A stretch of 8,255 nt of DNA from Candidatus Heimdallarchaeota archaeon. Its GTDB lineage: Archaea; Asgardarchaeota; Heimdallarchaeia; Heimdallarchaeales; Heimdallarchaeaceae. Shown here in pieces: positions 1 through 5,704 of this stretch. The first letter of the stretch is position 1, and each line of letters opens with the position of its first letter. A program made the position numbers and the translations under genes. The stretch is taken from positions 1 to 8,255 of the forward strand of contig JAEOTG010000201.1 in assembly GCA_016839985.1 (NCBI GenBank). Reading direction: 5' to 3'. The notes below the pieces were generated by a model, which was given only the letters and a program-made list of their open reading frames with translations, ran no database searches and was not told the DNA's origin.

Positions 1-29
1 AAAAGTTCAATCTTTTTCATTCACTTACA

Positions 30-107
30 GCCTCGATGGTGTAGCTCGGCCAATCATTGCGGACTCTCACTCCGCAGACCCGGGTTCAAATCCCGGTCGA
101 GGCACCA
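30..107 (+). tRNA. tRNA-Glu (anticodon CTC)
   Basis: A complete cloverleaf can be drawn. The acceptor stem GCCTCGA (30-36) pairs with TCGAGGC (97-103). The anticodon stem GCGGA (59-63)/TCCGC (71-75) closes a 7-nt loop CTCTCAC with anticodon CTC at 66-68. The T stem CCGGG (80-84)/CCCGG (92-96) encloses TTCAAAT. The discriminator is A104 and the CCA tail is genome-encoded at 105-107. The D-arm GGTGTAGCTCGGCC resembles archaeal tRNA-Glu. No intron is seen. Its promoter would lie largely left of the window. It decodes GAG. Confidence 0.95.
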
Positions 108-110
108 TTC

Positions 111-407
111 TTAATTATTTTCCCATATCTTAAATAATTGTTTTAAAGAAAGAGCTAAAATGTTTTCTTCCACAAATTGATAGATAAGTATTCGACCAAA
201 TCTTTTTTCTCTTATTAAGCCTACATGAGCTAGAAATCTCAAGTGTTTCTTTACAGCAGTGTGATTTAAATTAATTGCTCTAGAAATTGCTGAAATATTC
301 AACTCACCTAATTCTGCTAATAATTTAAGGATTCTAACTCTCCCCTTAGATGATAAAACATCTTCTACTGCTAATCCACTCTTGTTGTCGATATTACTTT
401 TAGTCAT
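111..407 (-). CDS. ArsR-like winged helix-turn-helix DNA-binding protein
   Basis: This is a small putative transcriptional regulator of 98 aa from the chosen start. It is essentially one winged helix-turn-helix domain. An N-terminal helix (VLSSKGRVRILKLLAELGE) is followed by an HTH (NISAISRAINLNHTAVKKHL), with the recognition helix around NHTAVKKHLRFL, then a wing (IREKRFGRILIYQF) and a C-terminal helix that may support dimerisation. No metal-binding Cys pair typical of metal-sensing ArsR proteins is visible, so the signal is unknown. The ATG at 405-407 is preferred because GTGAT (414-418, minus strand) sits 6 nt upstream. An in-frame ATG at 420-422 would add 5 residues but has GTGA only 1 nt away. 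The gene lies just downstream of the Orc1/Cdc6-like gene on the same strand (21-36 nt gap), so co-transcription is likely. An AT-rich stretch (440-448) could be an internal TATA. The fold is clear; the target is not known. Confidence 0.8.
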   Translation of the reverse strand: MTKSNIDNKSGLAVEDVLSSKGRVRILKLLAELGELNISAISRAINLNHTAVKKHLRFLAHVGLIREKRFGRILIYQFVEENILALSLKQLFKIWENN

Positions 408-413
408 AATCAT

Positions 414-418
414 ATCAC
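414..418 (-). promoter_or_regulatory. Shine-Dalgarno GTGAT deciding the winged-helix gene start
   Basis: Reading leftward, GTGAT precedes the ATG at 405-407 by 6 nt. This matches the GGTGAT-type sites used by the ribosomal genes in this window and favours that ATG over the upstream one at 420-422. Confidence 0.45.
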
Positions 419-443
419 ACATTTCACTTTAGTTTTTTTAATT

Positions 444-1658
444 TTAAACATGCTCAATTGTTTTCTTTTGTTCCTCAATAGTTTTCATCAAGAACATCTC
501 TATTGTTTCTACAGATATGTCAGGTATGCTTATTAGCGTAGTTTTCCCTCTCATACCCTCTCCAGATATCTTAGTGCTTATTACGTCTTGTTTAGATAAA
601 TCCTTCAGATAAGACCAAATCTGTGTGTGTTTTCTTGGTTCTTCATTATATTCTTCACAGACTAACTTGTATGAAATAATTGCATCATTTGTTGATATAT
701 ATGCATTCTTTGTGTGTTTTAATTTTCTTATAATTGAAAGTAGGATTAGTTTTTGATGTAGAGACAAAGTTAGAATTATTTCTCTTCGGATTTCAGGATG
801 AATTAAAGCTTTTGCTTTTCTCGTATGGTCTGGGTAAACTATAGGAGAATCTTCATCATCAGCGCATTGACCAGCTCCCCAAAGAAGCTCTATTGCATAT
901 CTGGCGTCACCAGATTTACTAGCAATATCCGCTATAAGCTCAATTGTATCAGAAGTTATAGTTCCATCATAAAAAGCTATTTCAGCTCGAGATTTAATTA
1001 TGTCTTTTAAATCTGTTTCACTATACCTATCCAAAGAAATGTGGTTAGATTGAAAACTACTTTGTGTGCTTGCATCAAGTTTGTGTACAAAATTTAAATT
1101 TCTTGCAATGAAAATATAAGAGATCCATTGCTTTGTAGTCATTTCACTTATACGAAGCAATACATAAAGAAAATCGGTTCCAGCTCTTGAAACAAGGTAA
1201 TCTATTTCATCTAAGACTAATAAAACTTTTACTGAATAAAAATCAAGTAAACGAATCAGTAAAGATTGTAATTCTTCAAAAGAATATCCTCTAGGAGGTA
1301 TAGCTTTGTTTAATTTTCTAGCAAGTGTACTAACTATTAAATATGGACTTTTGTAAATTCTACAATTGATGTAGACGAAAAGAAAATTTTTCTGCTTATC
1401 TATGTTTGTTAGTAATTGACCAAATCTTTTGGTTAAAGTCGTCTTACCAGAACCAGTGGGGCCTGTTACACAAATCTTTCTCAAAGGTTCATCTTGGTTT
1501 TCGAAAATAGTTTTGAAATATTTAGCCAATGTTCTCAGCTCTTCTTCTCGGTGGGGAAGGTGAGGGGGTATATAAGTGACTGATAAACAGCTTATATTTT
1601 TGAATACCGTGGGTTTTTTAATAAGTGAATTAAAAAATTCCTCATCAGATTTACTCAT
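444..1658 (-). CDS. cdc6: Orc1/Cdc6-family AAA+ ATPase (replication initiator or paralogue)
   Basis: This is a 404-aa protein of normal Orc1/Cdc6 length. The N-terminal YIPPHLPHREEEL matches the family entry motif. Walker A GPTGSGKTT is at about residues 66-74 and Walker B VLLVLDEID at about 145-153. A sensor 1 strand ends in ARNLN (about 185-189) and sensor 2 GDARYAIELL is at about 250-259. A C-terminal winged helix spans about 297-387 and ends in the family-type GMRGKTTLISI. Family knowledge: these proteins bind origin repeats with ATP and load MCM; paralogues can act as regulators. The Arg of the usual DPRV stretch after sensor 1 is absent (DASTQSSF), so this may be a diverged paralogue. 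The ATG at 1656-1658 is chosen because a TATA-like box at 1693-1700 predicts transcription from about 1670; an in-frame TTG at 1680-1682 would lie upstream of that and lacks a Shine-Dalgarno site. It probably forms an operon with the winged-helix gene. Confidence 0.9.
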   Translation of the reverse strand: MSKSDEEFFNSLIKKPTVFKNISCLSVTYIPPHLPHREEELRTLAKYFKTIFENQDEPLRKICVTGPTGSGKTTLTKRFGQLLTNIDKQKNFLFVYINCRIYKSPYLIVSTLARKLNKAIPPRGYSFEELQSLLIRLLDFYSVKVLLVLDEIDYLVSRAGTDFLYVLLRISEMTTKQWISYIFIARNLNFVHKLDASTQSSFQSNHISLDRYSETDLKDIIKSRAEIAFYDGTITSDTIELIADIASKSGDARYAIELLWGAGQCADDEDSPIVYPDHTRKAKALIHPEIRREIILTLSLHQKLILLSIIRKLKHTKNAYISTNDAIISYKLVCEEYNEEPRKHTQIWSYLKDLSKQDVISTKISGEGMRGKTTLISIPDISVETIEMFLMKTIEEQKKTIEHV

Positions 1659-1692
1659 TATTCTCGTCTCTAATAGTTGCAAGGGAATTTCA

Positions 1693-1700
1693 TATTTATA
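1693..1700 (-). promoter_or_regulatory. TATA-like box for the orc1/cdc6 gene
   Basis: TATAAATA reads on the minus strand. An archaeal start site about 26 bp from its centre would fall near 1670, giving a leader of about 12 nt to the ATG at 1658. The perfect palindrome AGACGTCT at 1711-1718 lies just upstream and could be an operator, but there is no further support for that. Confidence 0.5.
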
Positions 1701-1725
1701 CTTACTAGACAGACGTCTCTGAAAG

Positions 1726-1804
1726 TGATTGTCCTGCTTGATTCGACTAACTCATTTACAATCAAATTTAATCATGATATAGTTAATTTTAAGACAATCA
1801 AATT
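1726..1804. repeat. ACAATCA(AATT) repeats in the orc1/cdc6-tRNA-Leu gap
   Basis: ACAATCAAATT occurs exactly twice as a direct repeat (1758-1768 and 1794-1804). A third copy of the 7-bp core is inverted (TGATTGT, 1726-1732). The copies are spaced about 32 and 36 bp. The surrounding DNA (1659-1910) is strongly AT-rich and has no gene. A weak inverted repeat GTTTC (1830-1834)/GAAAC (1857-1861) lies nearby. The repeats could be initiator or regulator sites. Seven base pairs in AT-rich DNA can recur by chance, so the functional reading is speculative. Confidence 0.35.
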
Positions 1805-1875
1805 AGAAAAAGAAATTGTAAGTGTAAAAGTTTCCTTACATTAAAACATAAAATAAGAAACATATGCCGATAAAG

Positions 1876-1891
1876 TTAAAAATCTATATTA
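1876..1891 (+). promoter_or_regulatory. Promoter of tRNA-Leu
   Basis: TATATTA (1885-1891) is preceded by an A-rich BRE-like segment (AAAAAT, around 1878-1883). The TATA centre is about 23-26 bp from the first tRNA base at 1911, as expected for an archaeal promoter firing at or near the mature 5' end. Confidence 0.55.
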
Positions 1892-1910
1892 GGGGTCTTA
1901 TACACACACA

Positions 1911-1995
1911 GCGGAGATTGCCGAGTGGTCAAAGGCGCTGGAATGAGGATCCAGTCCTTAGTGGTCCGGGAGTTCGAATCTCCCTCTCCGCACCA
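1911..1995 (+). tRNA. tRNA-Leu (anticodon GAG)
   Basis: This is a type II tRNA with a long variable arm. The acceptor stem GCGGAGA (1911-1917) pairs with TCTCCGC (1985-1991). The anticodon stem CTGGA (1938-1942)/TCCAG (1950-1954) closes loop ATGAGGA with anticodon GAG at 1945-1947. A 13-nt variable region spans 1955-1967. The T stem GGGAG (1968-1972)/CTCCC (1980-1984) encloses TTCGAAT. The discriminator is A1992 and CCA is encoded at 1993-1995. It decodes CUC (and CUU by wobble). The gene is divergent from the orc1/cdc6 gene and is followed by an oligo-T run. Confidence 0.96.
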
Positions 1996-2001
1996 TTTTT
2001 T
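1996..2001 (+). terminator. Oligo-T terminator after tRNA-Leu
   Basis: Six consecutive T follow the encoded CCA directly. Archaeal RNA polymerase typically terminates at such T-runs without needing a hairpin. Confidence 0.5.
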
Positions 2002-2087
2002 CAACAAATTAAAATCATATTCTTCAAGCTTTGTTTACTATAAAAACATAGGACTAAAGACTCAACCTCATTTTAGTGGTTTACTCA

Positions 2088-2267
2088 TTATCTACCAAAT
2101 ATATCCTCTATAGATACTTGAGCCCAATCAATGAAGCCAAATATCATTCCAAAAATTATTGAAAAGATAAAGACTGCAATACCAATAAGTAGAATTTCTT
2201 CCAATATAGGAGAACCTCTCTTTCTATTAAATTTTATATTTTTAAGAAATTTAAGCAATATAAACAT
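2088..2267 (-). CDS. Minimal type IV pilin-like protein with class III signal peptide
   Basis: An open frame of 59 codons starts with ATG (2265-2267) and ends with TAA (2088-2090). The protein has a positively charged N-terminus (KFLKNIKFNRKRG, residues 6-18). A predicted prepilin-peptidase site follows at G18/S19: mature SPILE puts Glu at position +5, the classic pilin feature. A hydrophobic helix of roughly 20 residues follows (ILLIGIAVFIFSIIFGMIFG), then a short tail (FIDWAQVSIEDIFGR). The mature product would be only about 41 aa, with no globular domain. By family knowledge such proteins are processed by PibD/FlaK-type peptidases and inserted in the membrane or assembled in pili; a plain small membrane protein is the alternative. 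The gene is monocistronic, convergent with tRNA-Leu and divergent from rpoD. No Shine-Dalgarno site is visible, so a leaderless or short-leader start is likely. Confidence 0.72.
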   Translation of the reverse strand: MFILLKFLKNIKFNRKRGSPILEEILLIGIAVFIFSIIFGMIFGFIDWAQVSIEDIFGR

Positions 2268-2294
2268 AATTCTCGATATTTATATTCATCTAGT

Positions 2295-2302
2295 TATTTA
2301 AA
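2295..2302 (-). promoter_or_regulatory. Candidate TATA box for the pilin-like gene
   Basis: TTTAAATA reads on the minus strand, centred about 31 bp from the ATG at 2267. This would start transcription a few bases before the codon. A better-looking TATAAATA at 2277-2284 is too close to the ATG to serve that start. Confidence 0.35.
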
Positions 2303-2426
2303 GTCAACTTAAAACATTGAAAGACAGTTTTTCTCTTTTCGACTAATAGGAAATAAATTCTTAGTGGACTCTTTCGTCTTTTTAGTCTCTTGATAAAGAA
2401 TTTAAAAAACTTGAAGATGGAAAACC

Positions 2427-2437
2427 TTTTTTATTAT
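2427..2437 (+). promoter_or_regulatory. Candidate promoter of the rpoD-rpl18e-rpl13-rps9 operon
   Basis: A T/A-rich TATA-like element (TTTTTTATTAT) is preceded by GGAAAACC, which resembles a purine-rich BRE. It predicts a start near 2456-2458 and a leader of about 25 nt that includes GGTG (2473-2476), 5 nt before the rpoD ATG. The rest of the gap 2268-2426 holds pyrimidine-rich runs (e.g. 2325-2340) and no gene that I can see. Confidence 0.35.
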
Positions 2438-2481
2438 CATAAATGGGTGCGATATAGTATAAACCTTAACCAGGTGCCACA

Positions 2482-3312
2482 ATGGATATAGAGTTAATTG
2501 AATTGTTTCCGAATTCTATCAAGCTTATACTTTCAGATATAACGTTAGCTTTTGCTAACGCTATTAGACGAATCTCATTAGCTGATGTGCCTTCTCTTAT
2601 AATTGAGGATGTTTATGTTTTAAGGAATACGTCCCCGCTTTTTGATGAATTTATTGCTCATCGATTAGGTTTAATTCCTCTAAAATATGATATTGATGCT
2701 CTTGAATTAAATTTCAGAGATGAGTGTGATTGCGGTGGTATAGGGTGCAACCTGTGCACTGTTACATTAACCTTATCGAAAGTTACAGATGGACAAACAT
2801 CAGCAGTTGTATATAGTGGTGATTTAGTTTCATCAACTGAAGGTGTTGAGCCTATAAAAGCATCGATTCCAATTGTTAAACTTGGTCCAAATCAAGCTTT
2901 AGAACTTGAATGTATGGCGCAATTGGGTGTAGGAAAAGAACATTCAAAGTGGCAACCTGTAGCTGCCATGGGATATCAAGAATTTCCAAATCCTAAAATT
3001 AACAAGGAGAAGTGTACAAACTGTCTTGTTTGTGTCGATACATGTTACACAGGAGTATTTCAAAAAGTAGGTGATTCTGTTCAAGTTGCCAATCCATTAA
3101 GTTGTACTCTATGTAATTTCTGCATAGATCAATGCGAACCCGGTGCTATTTCTATCCAAAAAGAATCTTCAAAAGTAATCTTTTCTTTTGAAACAACAGG
3201 CGGTATGGAACCTCCTACAATACTAAAAAAAGCAGGAAACATACTTCTCACCAAAATCGACGAATTCAAAAAGACATTAGAAACAACACTATCAGAAAAA
3301 GAAAAAGATTAA
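2482..3312 (+). CDS. rpoD: DNA-directed RNA polymerase subunit D (Rpo3) with two Fe-S cluster motifs
   Basis: This 276-aa protein is the archaeal counterpart of the bacterial alpha N-terminal domain and eukaryotic Rpb3. It dimerises with subunit L to start polymerase assembly. The N-terminal alpha-like motif ANAIRRISLADVPSLIIEDV (24-43) and HRLGLIPLKYD (60-70) identify it. A Cys cluster lies at C82, C84, C89 and C92. A ferredoxin-like insert carries two complete CxxCxxCxxxC motifs (C178/181/184/188 and C208/211/214/218), so it should be able to bind two [4Fe-4S] clusters; many archaeal homologues keep only one or none. The dimerisation fold resumes at VIFSFETTGGMEP. The start is supported by GGTG at 2473-2476. 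It is the first gene of its operon, with rpl18e 15 nt downstream. Confidence 0.97.
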   Translation: MDIELIELFPNSIKLILSDITLAFANAIRRISLADVPSLIIEDVYVLRNTSPLFDEFIAHRLGLIPLKYDIDALELNFRDECDCGGIGCNLCTVTLTLSKVTDGQTSAVVYSGDLVSSTEGVEPIKASIPIVKLGPNQALELECMAQLGVGKEHSKWQPVAAMGYQEFPNPKINKEKCTNCLVCVDTCYTGVFQKVGDSVQVANPLSCTLCNFCIDQCEPGAISIQKESSKVIFSFETTGGMEPPTILKKAGNILLTKIDEFKKTLETTLSEKEKD

Positions 3313-3327
3313 TAGAGTGAATTAAAA

Positions 3328-3693
3328 ATGCCAAAGAGAATTGGGACTACAGATCCAAATTTATTAAACCTGATTAATATGCTTAAGAAAAAATCCGCTG
3401 AAACAAAGACTTCTTTGTGGAAAACAGTTGCACAAAAACTTGAAAAACCTAGAAGACAGAGAGTTAGTGCAAATTTAAGTAAAATCAATAGGTATTCAAA
3501 ACAGAATGATGTTGTGGTTGTCCCTGGTTCTGTTTTGAGCTCAGGAAATCTGAATCATAGTGTTACTATTGCAGCTTTAAAATTCTCTGAGACAGCAAAA
3601 GAGAAAATTCAGTCTGCTAAATGTAAATACATTACTATAGAAGAATTGTTAGATTCGAACTTTGAGGTAAAAAAAATCAAGATAATCACTTAA
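3328..3693 (+). CDS. rpl18e: Large ribosomal subunit protein eL18 (L18e)
   Basis: This 121-aa protein has the usual archaeal length and is shared only with eukaryotes. The N-terminal GTTDPNLLNLINMLKKKS and central DVVVVPGSVLSSGNLNHSVT segments are typical; the VPGxVLxxG stretch belongs to the L15/L18e fold. SETAKEKIQSAKCKYITIEEL closes the fold. It is a 23S-binding protein of the large subunit. The ATG lies 7 nt after GTGA (3317-3320). The gaps are 15 nt to rpoD upstream and 13 nt to rpl13 downstream, so it is clearly in the same operon. Confidence 0.95.
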   Translation: MPKRIGTTDPNLLNLINMLKKKSAETKTSLWKTVAQKLEKPRRQRVSANLSKINRYSKQNDVVVVPGSVLSSGNLNHSVTIAALKFSETAKEKIQSAKCKYITIEELLDSNFEVKKIKIIT

Positions 3694-3706
3694 AGAGGCT
3701 TATGAA

Positions 3707-4174
3707 ATGTCAAAAGAAGTCAAAAGAGAAGTACAAATTACTCAGTCTAAAATAAACATTGATGCAACAAACGCCATTCTAGGACGTTTGTGCACTGAAG
3801 TTGCAAAATATCTAAAAGAAGGACACGCTGTCAATATAGTAAATTGTGAAAAAGCAGTAATTTCAGGTAAGAAACATTCAGTTCTAAGAGAATATAGAGA
3901 TATGCACAAGAAACATACTCACACAAATCCTAGAAGAGGGCCATTCCATCCAAAAAGACCAGATAGGTTGGTTAGAAAAACAGTTAGAGGTATGCTTCCT
4001 TGGAAGAAAAGCAGTGGTAGAGCTGCATATCATAGATTATTAACATTCATAGGTGTTCCTGATGAGTTATCTAAGGTTGAACTTGTTAAGCCTAGATATG
4101 CTGATTCTAGTAAATTAGATTGTAAGAGAATCACCGTAGGCGAACTTTGTAGAGAATTTGGGTGGCAAGAATAA
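3707..4174 (+). CDS. rpl13: Large ribosomal subunit protein uL13
   Basis: This 155-aa protein of the large subunit binds 23S rRNA. The start of the fold is INIDATNAILGRLCTEVAKYL (residues 17-37). VNIVNCEKAVISGKK follows, and the signature block KRPDRLVRKTVRGMLPWKK contains the RGMLP motif. The archaeal/eukaryotic form continues with GRAAYHRLLTFIGVPDEL. About 15 mostly polar residues precede the fold, a slightly long N-terminus. The ATG is 8 nt after GAGG (3695-3698); an out-of-frame ATG at 3702-3704 is ignored. It is paired with rps9, a linkage also seen in bacteria. Confidence 0.96.
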   Translation: MSKEVKREVQITQSKINIDATNAILGRLCTEVAKYLKEGHAVNIVNCEKAVISGKKHSVLREYRDMHKKHTHTNPRRGPFHPKRPDRLVRKTVRGMLPWKKSSGRAAYHRLLTFIGVPDELSKVELVKPRYADSSKLDCKRITVGELCREFGWQE

Positions 4175-4186
4175 TAGGTGAAATAA

Positions 4187-4591
4187 ATGGCAAAAGTTAT
4201 TGTATCTTCAGGAAAAAGAAAAACTGCTATTGCTCGTGCAACAATAAAAGAAGGAAAAGGTAGAATAAGAATAAATGGTGTTCCTCTAGAAGTACTACCA
4301 AATGAATTGAGTAGAGTCAAAATTAACGAAATCTTTATCTTGTCTGGCGAAAATATAAGAAATTCTCTTGATATCAAAGTAAAGGTGCATGGAGGAGGAT
4401 TCATGGGTCAAGCTGAAGCTGTTCGAACAGCTATAGCCAGAGGTCTAATAGAATATCTTGAAGATTTAAGCCTAAAAGAGAAATTCGTTGCTTATGATAA
4501 AACAATTGTTTCTGGTGATCCTAGAAGAACTGAATCCAAGCATTTCGGTGGAAAAAGTGCCAGATCTAGATTCCAAAAATCTTATCGGTAA
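4187..4591 (+). CDS. rps9: Small ribosomal subunit protein uS9
   Basis: This 134-aa protein is the archaeal length. VSSGKRKTAIARATIKEGKGRIRING starts the fold, and HGGGFMGQAEAVRTAIARGL is the family core. The C-terminal tail KHFGGKSARSRFQKSYR ends in the universal YR, which reaches the P-site tRNA in the small subunit. A strong ribosome binding site GGTGA (4177-4181) lies 5 nt before the ATG, immediately after the rpl13 stop (12-nt gap). It is the last ribosomal gene of this block. The usual archaeal followers rpoN and rpoK are not present here. Confidence 0.97.
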   Translation: MAKVIVSSGKRKTAIARATIKEGKGRIRINGVPLEVLPNELSRVKINEIFILSGENIRNSLDIKVKVHGGGFMGQAEAVRTAIARGLIEYLEDLSLKEKFVAYDKTIVSGDPRRTESKHFGGKSARSRFQKSYR

Positions 4592-4614
4592 CTTCATTTC
4601 TATATTATTTAATT
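4592..4614 (+). other. T-rich gap between rps9 and rtcA without a Shine-Dalgarno site
   Basis: This 23-nt gap is T- and A-rich (CTTCATTTCTATATTATTTAATT) and has no GGTGA-like motif, unlike the other gene junctions on this strand. The T-rich runs could cause partial termination after rps9. TATATTATTT (4601-4610) is too close to the rtcA ATG to be its promoter. Confidence 0.35.
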
Positions 4615-5652
4615 ATGACATTTAAGTTAGATTGTTCTATAGGAGAAGGAGGAGGATCTATTGTACGAATAGCTGTAGCTCTTACTGCAGCAAAAAATAT
4701 AGAACTAGAATTAGTAAACATTCGTGCTAACAGATCTAATCCAGGATTAAGAGCTCAACATATTGAAGCTATAAAAGCTATTAGTCAATTATCTGGAATT
4801 TCAGTTAAAGGTTTACAAATTGGTAGTGGTTTTTTAGTAACTAGTAAAAGTAGAAAAAAACAACAAGAAGCGACTGTATATATTAAAACTGCAGGAAGTG
4901 TTTCTTTAGTAATACAAGCTGTATTATATTACTCTCTTTTAGAAAATAGAAAACTTAAACTAAAAGTGGAAGGTGGTGCGACCCATGGAAAATGGGCTCC
5001 TTCTATCGAATATGCGGAACATGTTACACATAAATTACTGCAACAAATGCATAAAGATTTAACAATTAAGATTAAACAATATGGATTTTATCCAAAGGGA
5101 GGTGCAAGTTGTGAAATTGTGTATGATTCTCATGAAACTCTCTCTCCTCTTGATTTAACTGAAAGGGGGGAATTGGAAGAAGTTAAAGTTTTTTCAATAG
5201 CCTCTGATTATCTACAAAAAAGGAAAGTTGCTGAAAGACAATTTCAATCTTTTGTAAATAATATTGATACTAATGTGGATATAACACCAAATGTAAGATA
5301 TGTGAAAAGTTTGTGTCCAGGAACTGGTTTAACGGCAGTAAATAGATATTCTACTGGTGCTCTAAAGGGGTGTTTTGTACCGGGTGAGAAGCAGTTATCA
5401 GCTGAAAAAGTAGGAGAATTTTGTAGCAATATGTGGAAAGAGAACGAAAACAATTTAGCTGTAGTAGATAAGTATGCTACAGATCAGCTTATAGTTCCAA
5501 TGGCATTGGCTCATGGAAAATCAACAATAACAACAAGCCAAATAACAAACCACACTAAAACTAATATTAATCTAATACAGAAATTAATGGACTCAAATAT
5601 TGAAATAAAAAAGCAAAATGGCTATTATCATATCACTGCTAAAAACGCGTAA
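4615..5652 (+). CDS. rtcA: RNA 3'-terminal phosphate cyclase
   Basis: This 345-aa protein matches family length. RtcA uses ATP to turn an RNA 3'-phosphate into a 2',3'-cyclic phosphate through an enzyme-histidyl-AMP intermediate. Visible landmarks are the N-terminal SIGEGGGSIVRIAVALTA (8-25), NIRANRSNPGLRAQH (35-49), GFYPKGGA (157-164), FVPGEKQLSAEKVGEF (254-269) and YATDQLIVPMALAHG (287-301). NHTKTNI contains H313, which aligns with the E. coli catalytic His (H309). All key regions are present, so the enzyme is probably active rather than an Rcl1-like inactive homologue. The ATG fits the family N-terminus, but no ribosome binding site precedes it. It lies 23 nt after rps9 and 112 nt before rpl3, with no other RNA-repair gene (e.g. 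rtcB) in the window. It could be read from the rps9 operon or from a weak promoter of its own. Confidence 0.95.
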   Translation: MTFKLDCSIGEGGGSIVRIAVALTAAKNIELELVNIRANRSNPGLRAQHIEAIKAISQLSGISVKGLQIGSGFLVTSKSRKKQQEATVYIKTAGSVSLVIQAVLYYSLLENRKLKLKVEGGATHGKWAPSIEYAEHVTHKLLQQMHKDLTIKIKQYGFYPKGGASCEIVYDSHETLSPLDLTERGELEEVKVFSIASDYLQKRKVAERQFQSFVNNIDTNVDITPNVRYVKSLCPGTGLTAVNRYSTGALKGCFVPGEKQLSAEKVGEFCSNMWKENENNLAVVDKYATDQLIVPMALAHGKSTITTSQITNHTKTNINLIQKLMDSNIEIKKQNGYYHITAKNA

Positions 5653-5677
5653 AACACTCATTCTCTTAAAGTAAGCA

Positions 5678-5689
5678 ATTTCTTTCTTA
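5678..5689 (+). terminator. Candidate T-rich terminator after rtcA
   Basis: The pyrimidine-rich run AATTTCTTTCTT lies 26-37 nt after the rtcA stop and just before the rpl3 promoter. It is suitable for archaeal T-tract termination, but the T-runs are interrupted. Confidence 0.25.
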
Positions 5690-5694
5690 ACGAC

Positions 5695-5704
5695 ATATTT
5701 ATAT
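5695..5704 (+). promoter_or_regulatory. Candidate promoter of the rpl3-rpl4-rpl23-rpl2 operon
   Basis: ATATTTATAT is a good archaeal TATA element. It predicts a start near 5726 and a leader of about 39 nt before the rpl3 ATG. The leader contains the ribosome binding site GTGAT (5755-5759). Together with the gap after rtcA, this suggests the S10-type cluster is a separate transcription unit. Confidence 0.5.

Noticed and set aside
1925..2113. Open frame on + across the tRNA-Leu
   Set aside because: It lies mostly within the tRNA-Leu sequence and the non-coding gap, has no ribosome binding site, and the convincing pilin-like gene occupies the opposite strand.
2277..2284. TATAAATA (minus strand) as promoter of the pilin-like gene
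   Set aside because: It would start transcription near 2254, inside the gene and past the ATG at 2267, with no suitable downstream start. The element at 2295-2302 fits better.
2336..2395. Possible hairpin or small RNA in the pyrimidine-rich stretch upstream of rpoD
   Set aside because: Only a 4-5 bp weak stem (GGACT/AGTCT) can be drawn and there is no clear promoter. It is not distinguishable from AT-rich background.
2453..2462. TATAGTATAA as the rpoD promoter
   Set aside because: It is too close to the ATG at 2482: the predicted start would be at or after the start codon, and the GGTG site would be lost.
4030..4404. 124-codon open frame on the minus strand
   Set aside because: It is antisense to rpl13 and rps9, both unmistakable, and its peptide has no recognisable features.
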